From contig JBBIPA010000003.1 of NCBI GenBank assembly GCA_037443085.1, positions 44,259 through 108,258 of the forward strand: a stretch of 64,000 nucleotides of DNA, given 5' to 3'. The position numbers and the translations under genes were made by a program. The notes beneath the pieces were generated by a model. The model ran no database searches. It was not told where the DNA came from and saw nothing but the letters and a program-made list of their open reading frames with translations. Shown in pieces: positions 54,501 through 62,052 of this stretch (its first letter is position 1; each line of letters opens with the position of its first letter). Origin of the DNA: JBBIPA01 sp037443085. GTDB taxonomy: Bacteria > Chloroflexota > Dehalococcoidia > GIF9 > UBA5629.

Positions 54501-55574
54501 AGAGGAGTTTCCTTGCTCACTGAGATCGATGGCGTTGCCGAAGTCATCGATACCGAAGAGACCCGCAAAATTATAGTGACCAACACCGAGCTATACCTTG
54601 ACGAATACGTGCTACCAGCAGGGGCTAAAATTGCTGTTAAAAATGGGGATTCTGTTGTTTCCGGCACACCACTAATCAAGGCCACGGAAAAAACAACTGA
54701 TGAAGAGCCCGGAAAGAGTAAAGTAAAGAAGACAAAGGGTAAAGCCAATAAGGAAAACGGAGAATTAAAAGGAGACGAGCAAGCCTTAATATCCCAGGAT
54801 ACTCTTCCCATTGCCCGGGTCTCCGGACAGGTAGTAATTGAGAATGGGCATCTCTATATTCGGTACGAGGAAAAGGAAGAACGAGAATATACAGTCCCAC
54901 CCGGCGGACACATCCGTATAAGGTCTGGAGGCAAAGTCAAAGCCGGTGACCAACTTACTGATGGTGCCATAGACCCTCAAGACATTTTGCGGATTATGGG
55001 TAGGGAAAAGGTGCAGGAGTACCTCATCGAAGAAGTGCAAAAGGTCTACCGGTCTCAGGGTGTAAACATCAATGATAAACACATTGAAATTATTGTTCGT
55101 CAAATGCTCAGGCGTGTACGTGTAGAAACACCGGGCGATACCGACCTTCTCGCCGGTGACCTGATAGACCGCTTTGAATACGAGAGCATCAATGCCAAGA
55201 GCCTAGCAGAGGGAGGAGAACCTGCTACGGCTCAAACAGTCCTGCTGGGCATCACCAGGGCTTCACTCAATACCAGTAGCTGGCTGGCTGCTGCTTCCTT
55301 CCAGGAAACCACCAGGGTTCTTACTGAAGCCGCAATCTGGGGGAAAACCGACAGACTACTCGGATTGAAGGAGAATGTTATTATCGGCAAGCTCATTCCG
55401 GCACAATCGATACGCTTTGCTGAGGCACTTGGACTGGAACCACCGCAACTAGCCGCTGGAATACTGTCAGAAGCTGGCGTAGCAGTAGCCGAACCGTCAC
55501 CCAAGGGAAAAACAGTTGACAAAGATACTGGCGAGATAAAAGAACAATCCTTAAAAGAAGAGTCCGAAAATTAA
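51591..55574 (+). CDS. rpoC: DNA-directed RNA polymerase beta' subunit
   Basis: 1327 residues, complete. The N-terminal zinc site is CYCGKYKKIRYRGITCDRCG, the catalytic magnesium motif is NADFDGDQMAVH, and the second zinc-site cysteines appear in CCRARRGICQSCYGRDL. The trigger-loop and bridge-helix areas are intact. A charged, low-complexity insert follows EKTTDEEPGKSKVKKTKG in the C-terminal third, echoing the insert in RpoB. AAAGGAGCC is the ribosome site. A hairpin terminator follows the stop. Confidence 0.98.
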   Translation: MVEVNDFNAIRISLASPEQIRSWSYGEVTEPETINYRTLKPEKDGLFCERIFGPTKNFECYCGKYKKIRYRGITCDRCGVTVEHSRVRRTRMGHIELAAPVAHIWFAKGVPSRLALLLDISPRKLERVLYFAEYVVISVNKDRCQGKIDQFETEKSQLTSKTPNSETKEEAQPDLISQRDELQAKINELENLHPLKTLTEAKYQELKRKYSDCFEAGMGAEAILQILRDINLEELRQYLINTIKTSTGQRRKKANKRLRVVEAFWRSGNKPEWMILTILPVLPPDLRPIVQLDGGRFATSDLNDLYRRVINRNNRLKRLLELRAPEIIINNEKRMLQEAVDALIDNGRRGRQPAAASTHKLKSLSDMLRGKQGRFRQNLLGKRVDYSGRSVIVAGPELKLHQCGLPKHMALELFKPFVMRRLVEQGYAHNIKSARRQVEKARPEVWDILKEVVKERPVLLNRAPTLHRLSIQAFEPVLIDGSAIQIHPLVCSAFNADFDGDQMAVHLPLSKAAVREARERMLSTNNMLLPSCGEPVMTPTLDMVLGCYYLTNVRPGAKGEGLQFANFDEAKIAYELGIIAINAEILVKAADTSDRKLKTSVGRIIFNDVLPQEFQFINEPMNKSALKQLVSKCYHKLGNEPTATMLDNLKKLGFEYATKSGTTIAAKDVEVPSSKAKIIEEGNEKVAVIESQFNRGLITDDERYYSTVQVWTETTDKIRNTIERSLDRYGGVYMMANSGAKGNIGQITQMAGMRGLMTDPSGRIIDFPIKSSFREGLSVMEYFISTHGARKGLADTALRTSDAGYLTRRLIDVSQDLIIFEEDCGTEEGIRLFGKSDQKLLAPLYERMLGRMAASDIAHPATGEIIVAKNEEIDEAKAKQIIDAGITEVYVRSPMCCRARRGICQSCYGRDLAQRGTVHKGTAVGIIAAESIGEPGTQLTLRTFHTGGVVGADITSGLPRVEELFEARVPRGVSLLTEIDGVAEVIDTEETRKIIVTNTELYLDEYVLPAGAKIAVKNGDSVVSGTPLIKATEKTTDEEPGKSKVKKTKGKANKENGELKGDEQALISQDTLPIARVSGQVVIENGHLYIRYEEKEEREYTVPPGGHIRIRSGGKVKAGDQLTDGAIDPQDILRIMGREKVQEYLIEEVQKVYRSQGVNINDKHIEIIVRQMLRRVRVETPGDTDLLAGDLIDRFEYESINAKSLAEGGEPATAQTVLLGITRASLNTSSWLAAASFQETTRVLTEAAIWGKTDRLLGLKENVIIGKLIPAQSIRFAEALGLEPPQLAAGILSEAGVAVAEPSPKGKTVDKDTGEIKEQSLKEESEN

Positions 55575-55608
55575 ATTCAAGGTGAAAAGCCGGCTTTAGA
55601 GTATCAAT

Positions 55609-55650
55609 AAGAGGAATCTGGTTCTCTGTCAGATTCCTCTTTGATTTTTC
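55609..55650 (+). terminator. Intrinsic terminator after rpoC
   Basis: AAGAGGAATCTG (55609-55620) pairs with CAGATTCCTCTT (55630-55641), loop GTTCTCTGT, followed by TGATTTTTC. Confidence 0.85.
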
Positions 55651-55682
55651 ACCAGACAGGCTTTGGCTACACAATCTCAACC

Positions 55683-55701
55683 TGTGATATAATCGCAGTA
55701 A
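55683..55701 (+). promoter_or_regulatory. Extended -10 promoter, likely leaderless ruvB mRNA
   Basis: TGATATAAT at 55685-55693 is a full extended -10 element, with TTGGCT at 55663-55668 as a loose -35 at 19 bp. Transcription should start about 55700, at the ATG 55701. No Shine-Dalgarno is seen. Confidence 0.55.
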
Positions 55702-56744
55702 TGCGTGAAGAAAAAGCAGCAGCACGTATCACATCGTCTAAAACCACTAATGACGATGCCTCCCTTGATAATAATCTTCGTCCCAAACACCTGGTTGATT
55801 TTATTGGACAAGATAAAGTTAAGGGTAATCTCAAGATAGGCATAGCTGCCGCTACCAAGCGTGGAGAGGCACTGGACCACGTCCTCATTTACGGTCCGCC
55901 TGGTTTGGGCAAAACCACTTTAGCGCATATCATCGCTGCTGAAATGGGAGTAAATATTAAGATAAGCTCAGGCCCAGCAATAGAACGTCCCGGCGACCTG
56001 GCCGCCATATTGAGTAACCTGCAAAAACATGACATCATTTTTATCGACGAAATACACCGCCTTAGTAGAGTTGTAGAAGAGATCCTCTACCCCGCAATGG
56101 AAGATTTTGCACTGGATATTATTATTGGCAAGGGACCGGGTGCCCGAAGTTTACGGCTCAACCTGCCTCGCTTCACTCTCATCGGCGCCACTACGCGGTA
56201 CGCTATGGTTAGTCCCCCATTGAGAGACCGATTTGGGACAGTATATCGCCTCGATTTCTACGATAAAGCAGCAATAGGAACCATCCTGGAACGTTCTGCA
56301 AAGATCCTAAACGTCAAGACTGAGGAATCCAGCCTGGGCGAAATAGCCTGCCGAGCCCGCGGTACACCGCGGATAGCCAACCGACTTCTTAAGAGAATTC
56401 GCGACTATGCACAGGTCACTGCTGACGGAGTCATTACCAAATCCATAGCTATGGAAGCCCTCTCAAAATTAGAAATAGATAACATCGGCCTGGACGAAAT
56501 TGACCATAAAGTACTCCGCACTATCATTGAGAAGTTTGATGGCGGACCAGTCGGGCTGGACACTATTGCTGCCTCCATTAGTGAAGAAGCAGACACCATA
56601 ATGGACGTTTATGAACCTTATCTATTGCAACTGGGTTTTCTCGACCGAACACCTCGCGGTCGAGTAGCCACCAGGCTTGCCTATGAACATCTGGGCCTTC
56701 TTTTCAAGGCAGGACAAACTTCCCAGCAGCCAACTCTATGGTAG
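55701..56744 (+). CDS. ruvB: Holliday junction branch-migration helicase subunit RuvB
   Basis: 347 residues from ATG 55701; the frame extends to 55641 but that reads through the promoter. Walker A is GPPGLGKTTLA, Walker B IIFIDEIHRL, with the sensor-1 TLIGATTRYAMVSPPLRDRFG and the C-terminal winged helix (GLDTIAASISEEADTIMDVY, then LGFLDRTPRGRVAT). It is the AAA+ motor that drives Holliday junction migration with RuvA, and acts with RuvC. No ruvA or ruvC is in the window. The start codon may be read without a leader. Confidence 0.96.
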   Translation: MREEKAAARITSSKTTNDDASLDNNLRPKHLVDFIGQDKVKGNLKIGIAAATKRGEALDHVLIYGPPGLGKTTLAHIIAAEMGVNIKISSGPAIERPGDLAAILSNLQKHDIIFIDEIHRLSRVVEEILYPAMEDFALDIIIGKGPGARSLRLNLPRFTLIGATTRYAMVSPPLRDRFGTVYRLDFYDKAAIGTILERSAKILNVKTEESSLGEIACRARGTPRIANRLLKRIRDYAQVTADGVITKSIAMEALSKLEIDNIGLDEIDHKVLRTIIEKFDGGPVGLDTIAASISEEADTIMDVYEPYLLQLGFLDRTPRGRVATRLAYEHLGLLFKAGQTSQQPTLW

Positions 56745-56833
56745 AGTTCATCACTAATTGAATCAACTGCAGCAATGCTTTACTTCATAATCTCATTTTC
56801 ACTTAAACACCCTGACCATTAAGAACACAAATA

Positions 56834-57280
56834 ATGCCTATCAAACGCAGAATCTACATTTTACTGATTATCCTGGTAACACTCCTTTTCGTCGCCTGCC
56901 AGGAACCATCCTCGGGTACCAAGGTTATTAAAGTCGTCGACGGTGATAGCATAGTTATTGAAGGTAGTTATCACGTTCGCTACATTGGAATTGATGCACC
57001 GGAAAAAGGCGAGCCTTATTTTCTAGAAGCCACACAACTAAATAGGAGATTAGTTGAAGGCAAGAAGGTCAGAATGGAAAAGGACACCTCCGAAACAGAC
57101 AGGTATGGAAGGCTGTTATGCTACGTTTATGTGAACAATGTCTTCGTCAATGCCGAGATAGTAAGACTCGGCTATGCTTACGCCAAATCCTATCCGCCAG
57201 ATATTAAACACCAACAATACTTAGAAACACTGGAGCTAGAGGCAAAACGATTGAAAAGAGGAATTTGGAAATCACCTTGA
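56834..57280 (+). CDS. Thermonuclease-family lipoprotein
   Basis: 148 residues. The signal (IYILLIILVTLLFVACQ) has a good lipobox, so the nuclease should be anchored outside the cytoplasmic membrane. The SNase domain carries VVDGDSIVIEG, YIGIDAPEKGEP, an RYGRLLCYVYV segment and the tail KRLKRGIW. The DGD/IDAPE acidic residues and the arginines of the catalytic set are visible. It degrades DNA or RNA in the medium with Ca2+. A stand-alone gene. Confidence 0.9.
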   Translation: MPIKRRIYILLIILVTLLFVACQEPSSGTKVIKVVDGDSIVIEGSYHVRYIGIDAPEKGEPYFLEATQLNRRLVEGKKVRMEKDTSETDRYGRLLCYVYVNNVFVNAEIVRLGYAYAKSYPPDIKHQQYLETLELEAKRLKRGIWKSP

Positions 57281-57312
57281 ACACCGGGGGAGAACCACAA
57301 AGAAAAATTTAA

Positions 57313-58203
57313 TTAACTATCAGGCGTTACTTTGCCTCTCATTCCGCGTTCCAGCAAGGCAGGCACAAAAAGATGAGACAAAGCAAGTAAGCTCAGCAGA
57401 AGCCAGGCCCAGAGGCTCAAAGCGTTATTACTAATCAATGCCATCACGGCTAGAACCATAGTGGCACAAACCAGCAAAGCCCCTGCCTTAAGCCAGCGCT
57501 GCCTGACCCTAATAAAGGTAGCCACAGACAATGCCAGCAAAGCAAAACTAAAAGCAATCCAGGAGGCAGCTTCATGCACCCGCTCACTACCCAAAAAGAT
57601 ATCGCTGGTACTCAATACCATTACCCAGCCCAGTACTATGGGAATTGGTATCATCATTAACGAAACAAACAGCCAGTCTATCTTTAAGATTTGCCTGGCT
57701 ACCAGAACCAAAATAAATATCGCTAACGGAACATAAAAAAGAGCAGCAACCCAGGCCCAGTCACCGGGCAGGTAAAGCAGCATAACACCCGCAGCAACAA
57801 CAGGTATGAGTAGATAACCCAGCCAGGAGAACAACCACGTTGGCTTACCATGACACCAACCATAAATAACAGTGGCAATGACTCCCGCAACAATAAGTCC
57901 TAACCATAAAGGGTTAGACCACCATCGCAAGGCAAAGAGAGAAGCAGTCAGGAAATGAGGTAGCACCGCAAAAAGTGTTTCCTGCCAACTGCCTTGGCTG
58001 TATACTTCGTAGATTTGCTGGGCAAGAATACGCGGGGAACCCAAGAATTTTATGGCTGTGGCGTTAGCCTCCTCCTCAGACATCCCGTCCTCCCGTAATT
58101 CTCTAATCTTATCTTCGAGATGCCCTCGGATCTCACGAACAAACTCATCCTTGACAGTGAAGTCAAGTCTCAGATAATTCTTTAAGCTATCCAAGTAGTT
58201 CAC
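57313..58203 (-). CDS. HAAS-domain multi-pass membrane protein
   Basis: 296 residues. The N-terminal ~70 residues (YLDSLKNYLRLDFTVKDEFV, then GHLEDKIRELREDGMSEEEA) form a HAAS-type signalling domain. About seven hydrophobic segments follow (for example FLTASLFALRWWSNPLWLGL). In many bacteria HAAS membrane proteins are encoded next to PadR regulators and may relay signals to them. Here the PadR gene lies 18 bp upstream, an exact fit. The ligand is unknown. Confidence 0.85.
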   Translation of the reverse strand: MNYLDSLKNYLRLDFTVKDEFVREIRGHLEDKIRELREDGMSEEEANATAIKFLGSPRILAQQIYEVYSQGSWQETLFAVLPHFLTASLFALRWWSNPLWLGLIVAGVIATVIYGWCHGKPTWLFSWLGYLLIPVVAAGVMLLYLPGDWAWVAALFYVPLAIFILVLVARQILKIDWLFVSLMMIPIPIVLGWVMVLSTSDIFLGSERVHEAASWIAFSFALLALSVATFIRVRQRWLKAGALLVCATMVLAVMALISNNALSLWAWLLLSLLALSHLFVPALLERGMRGKVTPDS

Positions 58204-58221
58204 GCCGGCCTCGCTATCAAA

Positions 58222-58554
58222 TCACATGGTTGGCAGCATGATCAAGTTGACGGCTTCAGCAAAACCTCGCCACACAGCCAACCTCTCATTCAAAGCTTTC
58301 TGTCCTTTCTCTGTAATATAGTAATATCGCCTTTCCTGGCCGCTGGGCAACTTTTGCCACTTTCCCTTAATGAGCCCCGTCTTTTCCAGCCGGTGAAGAG
58401 CCGGATAAAGAGTACCTTCTTTAAACTGAAAATAGCCGTTACTCTTCTCACCCAACTCTTTAATAATTTGATAGCCATACAAAGGCTGGTTATTAATCAG
58501 ACACAAAAGCAGAGAGTCCGTGCTGCCCTTGAGTAATTCGCGTCCGTAATTCAT
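58222..58554 (-). CDS. PadR-family transcriptional regulator
   Basis: 110 residues. The winged-helix core LLLCLINNQPLYGYQIIKEL is followed by KEGTLYPALHRLEKTGLIKG and RRYYYITEKGQKAL, a standard PadR sequence. PadR proteins repress operons that include themselves and respond to small molecules. GAGGTGCGAGATT precedes the ATG. It is cotranscribed with the HAAS membrane protein. Candidate operator sites in 58555-58795 were not identified with certainty. Confidence 0.93.
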   Translation of the reverse strand: MNYGRELLKGSTDSLLLCLINNQPLYGYQIIKELGEKSNGYFQFKEGTLYPALHRLEKTGLIKGKWQKLPSGQERRYYYITEKGQKALNERLAVWRGFAEAVNLIMLPTM

Positions 58555-58795
58555 AATCTCGCACCTCGTTAAAAAATTAACTTTCTATGCCTTCACAATA
58601 TCACTAGCAGTGATTATAGTCAAGCCGCTCTACATTCACGGAGTCCCCGGAACAATAGACAATATCCTCACCGCCAGTTGGCGTATTCTGAAAATTCAGA
58701 GTTTCCAATATGCCAACCTATTCTACTTTAACCCATATTAATGTATAATCAGAAATTAACAATGATATAGCGAGGATACTTGCAGGAGGACAACA

Positions 58796-59878
58796 ATGAC
58801 CAGACGACTGGGCAAGCAAGCCTGGAATAACAGGAAAAGACCAGGCATAAGGTCTTCCTCAATATTGATAATATTCATTATCCTCGTTCTTTTGATGCCC
58901 GGTGTAGCACTAGCCCAGGCACGAGATTACCCCGAGCCAATATATCCAAAAGCCAATGCCACCGGTATTGATATCACACTAATAGACTTCCGCTGGAAAC
59001 CATTCTACGTTGGAATCGAGGAGTACACGCTTGAGCTATCCCAAAATGCTGACATGAGCAATCTTATTATTCAAGCTATCGCCAGCGGTGATGCCAATGC
59101 CTATAAATTTACAGGCACACTGGAATACAACACCACATACTACTGGCGAGTAAAGGTTTCCAAACCGCTTGGCCCCGAGAGTCCAGTATCTATCTTCACC
59201 ACAAAAGCTGCCGCTGCCTCCTCCAACAACATCACGGCTCCTTCAAAAGACTCAACAAAGAAGTCCTCACTAATTGCTGAACTAGAAAAACTCGGCTGGC
59301 CGCTAGTCGGCGGCATAGCTGGTATCATACTAATAATCATTATTGCTCTGCTAGCCTTGACGAAACCAAAAGCTCCCCCCACAGGACAGAGACAATGGCG
59401 GAGTCAGCCACCACCGAGAACATCACAAACCCTCACCTGCCCCGCTTGTGGTGCTCCAAACACACCTGACCGAAGATTCTGTAATAACTGCGGAGCAAAT
59501 CTAATGAGCGGGGGACATCAACAAGCATGGGCATCCCCCCCTCCACCGCAACAGGGTGCCACCTGCCCTGCATGCGGCTACCCCAATAATCCCCCCGGGC
59601 AAAAATTCTGTGTCAATTGCGGTGCCACATTATTTATTAGCAGCCAACAGCCACCACAAGGAACACCGCAAGCCAATGTCTGCCCTTCATGTGGCACACC
59701 AAATCCGCCAGGCCAAAAGTTCTGTAACAGATGCGGTACAGGCCTAGCTGGAGGAACTCAGCAACAAACATACCAAGTATATCAAACTTTTTCCTGCCCT
59801 ATCTGCGGTGCACCCATTAACAAAGGAATGAATCCCTGTCCCAATTGCCGCACCTGGCTAGACTGGGGGGCGTACTGA
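58796..59878 (+). CDS. Membrane protein with fibronectin-like domain and four zinc ribbons
   Basis: 360 residues. A signal or anchor helix (SSILIIFIILVLLMPGVALA) is followed by a FnIII-like exported domain (PEPIYPKANATGIDITLIDF, then YNTTYYWRVKVSKPLGPESP), a transmembrane segment near residue 175 (VGGIAGIILIIIIALLALT) and four short zinc ribbons of the form CPxCGxPN...FCxxCG in a proline/glutamine-rich tail. The ribbons should lie in the cytoplasm. The last is shorter (CPICGAPINKGMNPCPNC). Not recognised as a characterised family; it may be a structural or signalling protein. Confidence 0.8.
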   Translation: MTRRLGKQAWNNRKRPGIRSSSILIIFIILVLLMPGVALAQARDYPEPIYPKANATGIDITLIDFRWKPFYVGIEEYTLELSQNADMSNLIIQAIASGDANAYKFTGTLEYNTTYYWRVKVSKPLGPESPVSIFTTKAAAASSNNITAPSKDSTKKSSLIAELEKLGWPLVGGIAGIILIIIIALLALTKPKAPPTGQRQWRSQPPPRTSQTLTCPACGAPNTPDRRFCNNCGANLMSGGHQQAWASPPPPQQGATCPACGYPNNPPGQKFCVNCGATLFISSQQPPQGTPQANVCPSCGTPNPPGQKFCNRCGTGLAGGTQQQTYQVYQTFSCPICGAPINKGMNPCPNCRTWLDWGAY

Positions 59879-59939
59879 TACACCAAATAAGCTGCCTCAA
59901 GCTGGAAGATTAACTCGAGGGCAAACAAAATAATAGAAA

Positions 59940-60419
59940 TTAGTTCACCTCAACCGAGCCTACTACTTTACTCCCCAAACGATTTATCGCCAATCCGAGC
60001 AAAATCAGGCAAACTCCGATGACGATTAAGGTTACCCCGCTGGTTAATACTACTGTGGTCAGCCCATAGGCCAGGACAGCCATGTAGAGGTAGTTTTCTA
60101 AATTTATCGCCTGGGTATAAATTACATGCTGAGGGTTAGCAGGGTCGTATTGTCCTCCCTTTAGAAGATCATCATAAGTTGTAGCTATGCTACGCCTGTG
60201 TGCCTTTATGGCATCTGCCACCTTCTGTGCTTCCTCAGCAGTATCAATTACATTACCTCTCTCTACCTCTTCTCTGGGTAAAAGATAAGTTACTCTCTCG
60301 TCCCGCATACCATCCCGCACCAGCATTTCCTTACTTATTCCTTGATATACATATACAACACCCATAATAATAACGATTGCGCCAAGAATCACTACAGCAA
60401 TCGATAGTCTCCGACTCAT
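59940..60419 (-). CDS. Small membrane protein with two transmembrane segments
   Basis: 159 residues. Hydrophobic helices at about 8-28 (AVVILGAIVIIMGVVYVYQG) and about 110-150 (MAVLAYGLTTVVLTSGVTLI and beyond), with a charged extracytoplasmic loop containing GNVIDTAEEAQKVADAIKAH between them. AGGAAAG stands before the ATG. I do not recognise the family. The gene is convergent with the zinc-ribbon gene 61 bp away. Confidence 0.65.
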   Translation of the reverse strand: MSRRLSIAVVILGAIVIIMGVVYVYQGISKEMLVRDGMRDERVTYLLPREEVERGNVIDTAEEAQKVADAIKAHRRSIATTYDDLLKGGQYDPANPQHVIYTQAINLENYLYMAVLAYGLTTVVLTSGVTLIVIGVCLILLGLAINRLGSKVVGSVEVN

Positions 60420-60541
60420 CTTTCCTCGCCTCCTTTTCCAATTATATTACGCTAACATATAATAGTTTCACAAGTGGTACAATTATTAGCGACAGAGCAA
60501 CATGCCAATTGGCTCAATGATTGAAAAGTCTTTAAGAGACC

Positions 60542-61573
60542 ATGAATATGATTACCTGGTTTCACGTTGAAAAGTTCAGGGAACTCTACCATATAATCTC
60601 ACCAGCAAAACATGGAAAACTGCAATCCCGCCCAAAATATGTGTCCGTTGCAGCAATCATTTTTGCTCTTGCCGTACTGTCAGCTTGCTTGCCAGCACCA
60701 GCACCTTCTCAATCAAGTCCAGTGCTGACTTCAGAACAGTCAGCCCCACCAGCTAATAGACATCTAATAGTCAACATTAAGGGCATTGCCTTCCATGATT
60801 ATAACGGCAATGGCACTAAAGAATATAATGAGCCAGTTCTATCAGGCATATCCTTTGAATTCTGGGACAAAGAAGTCAATCAGCGATTTAAACTACAGAC
60901 GGATAGCTACGGCGCCTACAGTTGCTCCCTTCCTGCCAGCAATTATCAATTAATCATTGGTGAAAAATTCCCTGGCTACAATAATCAGCCTCTCCGGTAT
61001 CTATACACCTCCAACAATGAGATCCGTGGCATTGACGAGCGTATTTATCTCACCATTAACAAAGATATGACGTATGACCTGGCGCTCATGCAGGGATTCC
61101 TGACCTTACCTTTTTCCATAGTTACCAGTGCCTATGTTAACACTGTATTTTTCGATGTAGATGGAAGAGAGAACTTCGTAAGAGATTGGCAGGGGAACCA
61201 GGAAACATACGACCAGCACTCAGGTATTGACTACGGAGTGCCAATTGGTACACCAGTGATAGCCGCCGCTCCGGGGCTGGTGTTAAGTAGTGAATATAAC
61301 CGGCAGAGCGGTCATGTGATTGCCATAAGCCATGGACTTTTCATTACCAGATACGGCCACCTCAGCAAAAGGAATGTTCGTACTGGAGACAAGGTGACCA
61401 GAGGACAACAAATAGGCTTGTCTGGAGCAAGTGGCGAATGGGTTGGTAAATTTCCACACCTTCATTTTGATCTTAATCTCATGATCTTACCCAAAATTGA
61501 CGTTTACAGAGATATCAACAATAGTGATACGCTAAGCTTCTGGACAGTAGATAACAAACCACAATATCCCTAG
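60542..61573 (+). CDS. M23-family peptidase lipoprotein with carboxypeptidase-regulatory-like domain
   Basis: 343 residues. A signal sequence ends at the lipobox LSACLP near residue 55, so the protein is probably a lipoprotein; an internal start nearer this signal is possible. An SdrD/CNA-B-like beta domain (IAFHDYNGNGTKEYNEPVLS) is followed by the M23 metallopeptidase fold: HSGIDYGVPIGTPVIA, ARYGHLS-like TRYGHLS and HLHFDL. The metal ligands H-x3-D and HxH are present. LytM-type enzymes cut peptidoglycan cross-bridges or act on other glycine-rich substrates, which would be notable if the cell lacks a classic wall. Confidence 0.87.
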   Translation: MNMITWFHVEKFRELYHIISPAKHGKLQSRPKYVSVAAIIFALAVLSACLPAPAPSQSSPVLTSEQSAPPANRHLIVNIKGIAFHDYNGNGTKEYNEPVLSGISFEFWDKEVNQRFKLQTDSYGAYSCSLPASNYQLIIGEKFPGYNNQPLRYLYTSNNEIRGIDERIYLTINKDMTYDLALMQGFLTLPFSIVTSAYVNTVFFDVDGRENFVRDWQGNQETYDQHSGIDYGVPIGTPVIAAAPGLVLSSEYNRQSGHVIAISHGLFITRYGHLSKRNVRTGDKVTRGQQIGLSGASGEWVGKFPHLHFDLNLMILPKIDVYRDINNSDTLSFWTVDNKPQYP

Positions 61574-62052
61574 CCCCCACCATAATACTCTAACCGGTCA
61601 TCACTAGAATCGCGCTATATCACTTAATGGGATCGCTCTTCAGAAAACAGAAATCCCCGGTTTCACACCGGGGATTTCACTCTGACCAGTGAGCGCTTAA
61701 ACAACAAAACCTTACAAGGCATGCTGAGGTACGCAATATCCGTTTACACATACAAACCCAGGGGAGCAATCAGTGTCAATAGAACTTATGACATCGCATA
61801 ACCGTCCTTCAGTGTCTAGTGTACTGCCATTCTCCGCTTAGACTCGGCGTCGACTGGTTGAGTATTTTCTGACACGTCTATGATGGCTTCATCCACCATC
61901 TCTACAGTCCATGCCATCGACAATACCCAGAAAGTTTAAGGCTTTCTTCGGAGAAATAATGATTAGGGGTGTCGTATCACCAGATATTTCTCAACCATGT
62001 TTTTATCCTCTTACCGGTAGTGAAAAGCAAACTATGTATCCTCTGGTATAAC
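61574..62052. other. 479-bp spacer with hairpin and a Cys-rich short frame
   Basis: No complete gene can be assigned. It holds the hairpin at 61650-61678 and, on the minus strand, several short frames that read like protein pieces in different phases: a stretch at 61712-61837 ending in a cysteine-rich segment (DTDCSPGFVCVNGYCVPQ) without a start codon, and an ATG frame at 61816-61917. They may be remnants of one small gene broken by frameshifts. Confidence 0.45.
61650..61678 (-). terminator. Perfect 12-bp stem hairpin
   Basis: GAAATCCCCGGT at 61650-61661 pairs with ACCGGGGATTTC at 61667-61678. On the minus strand it is followed by TGTTTTCTG, so it could end transcripts coming from the TRAP gene, about 375 bp after the TRAP stop. 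Confidence 0.55.
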
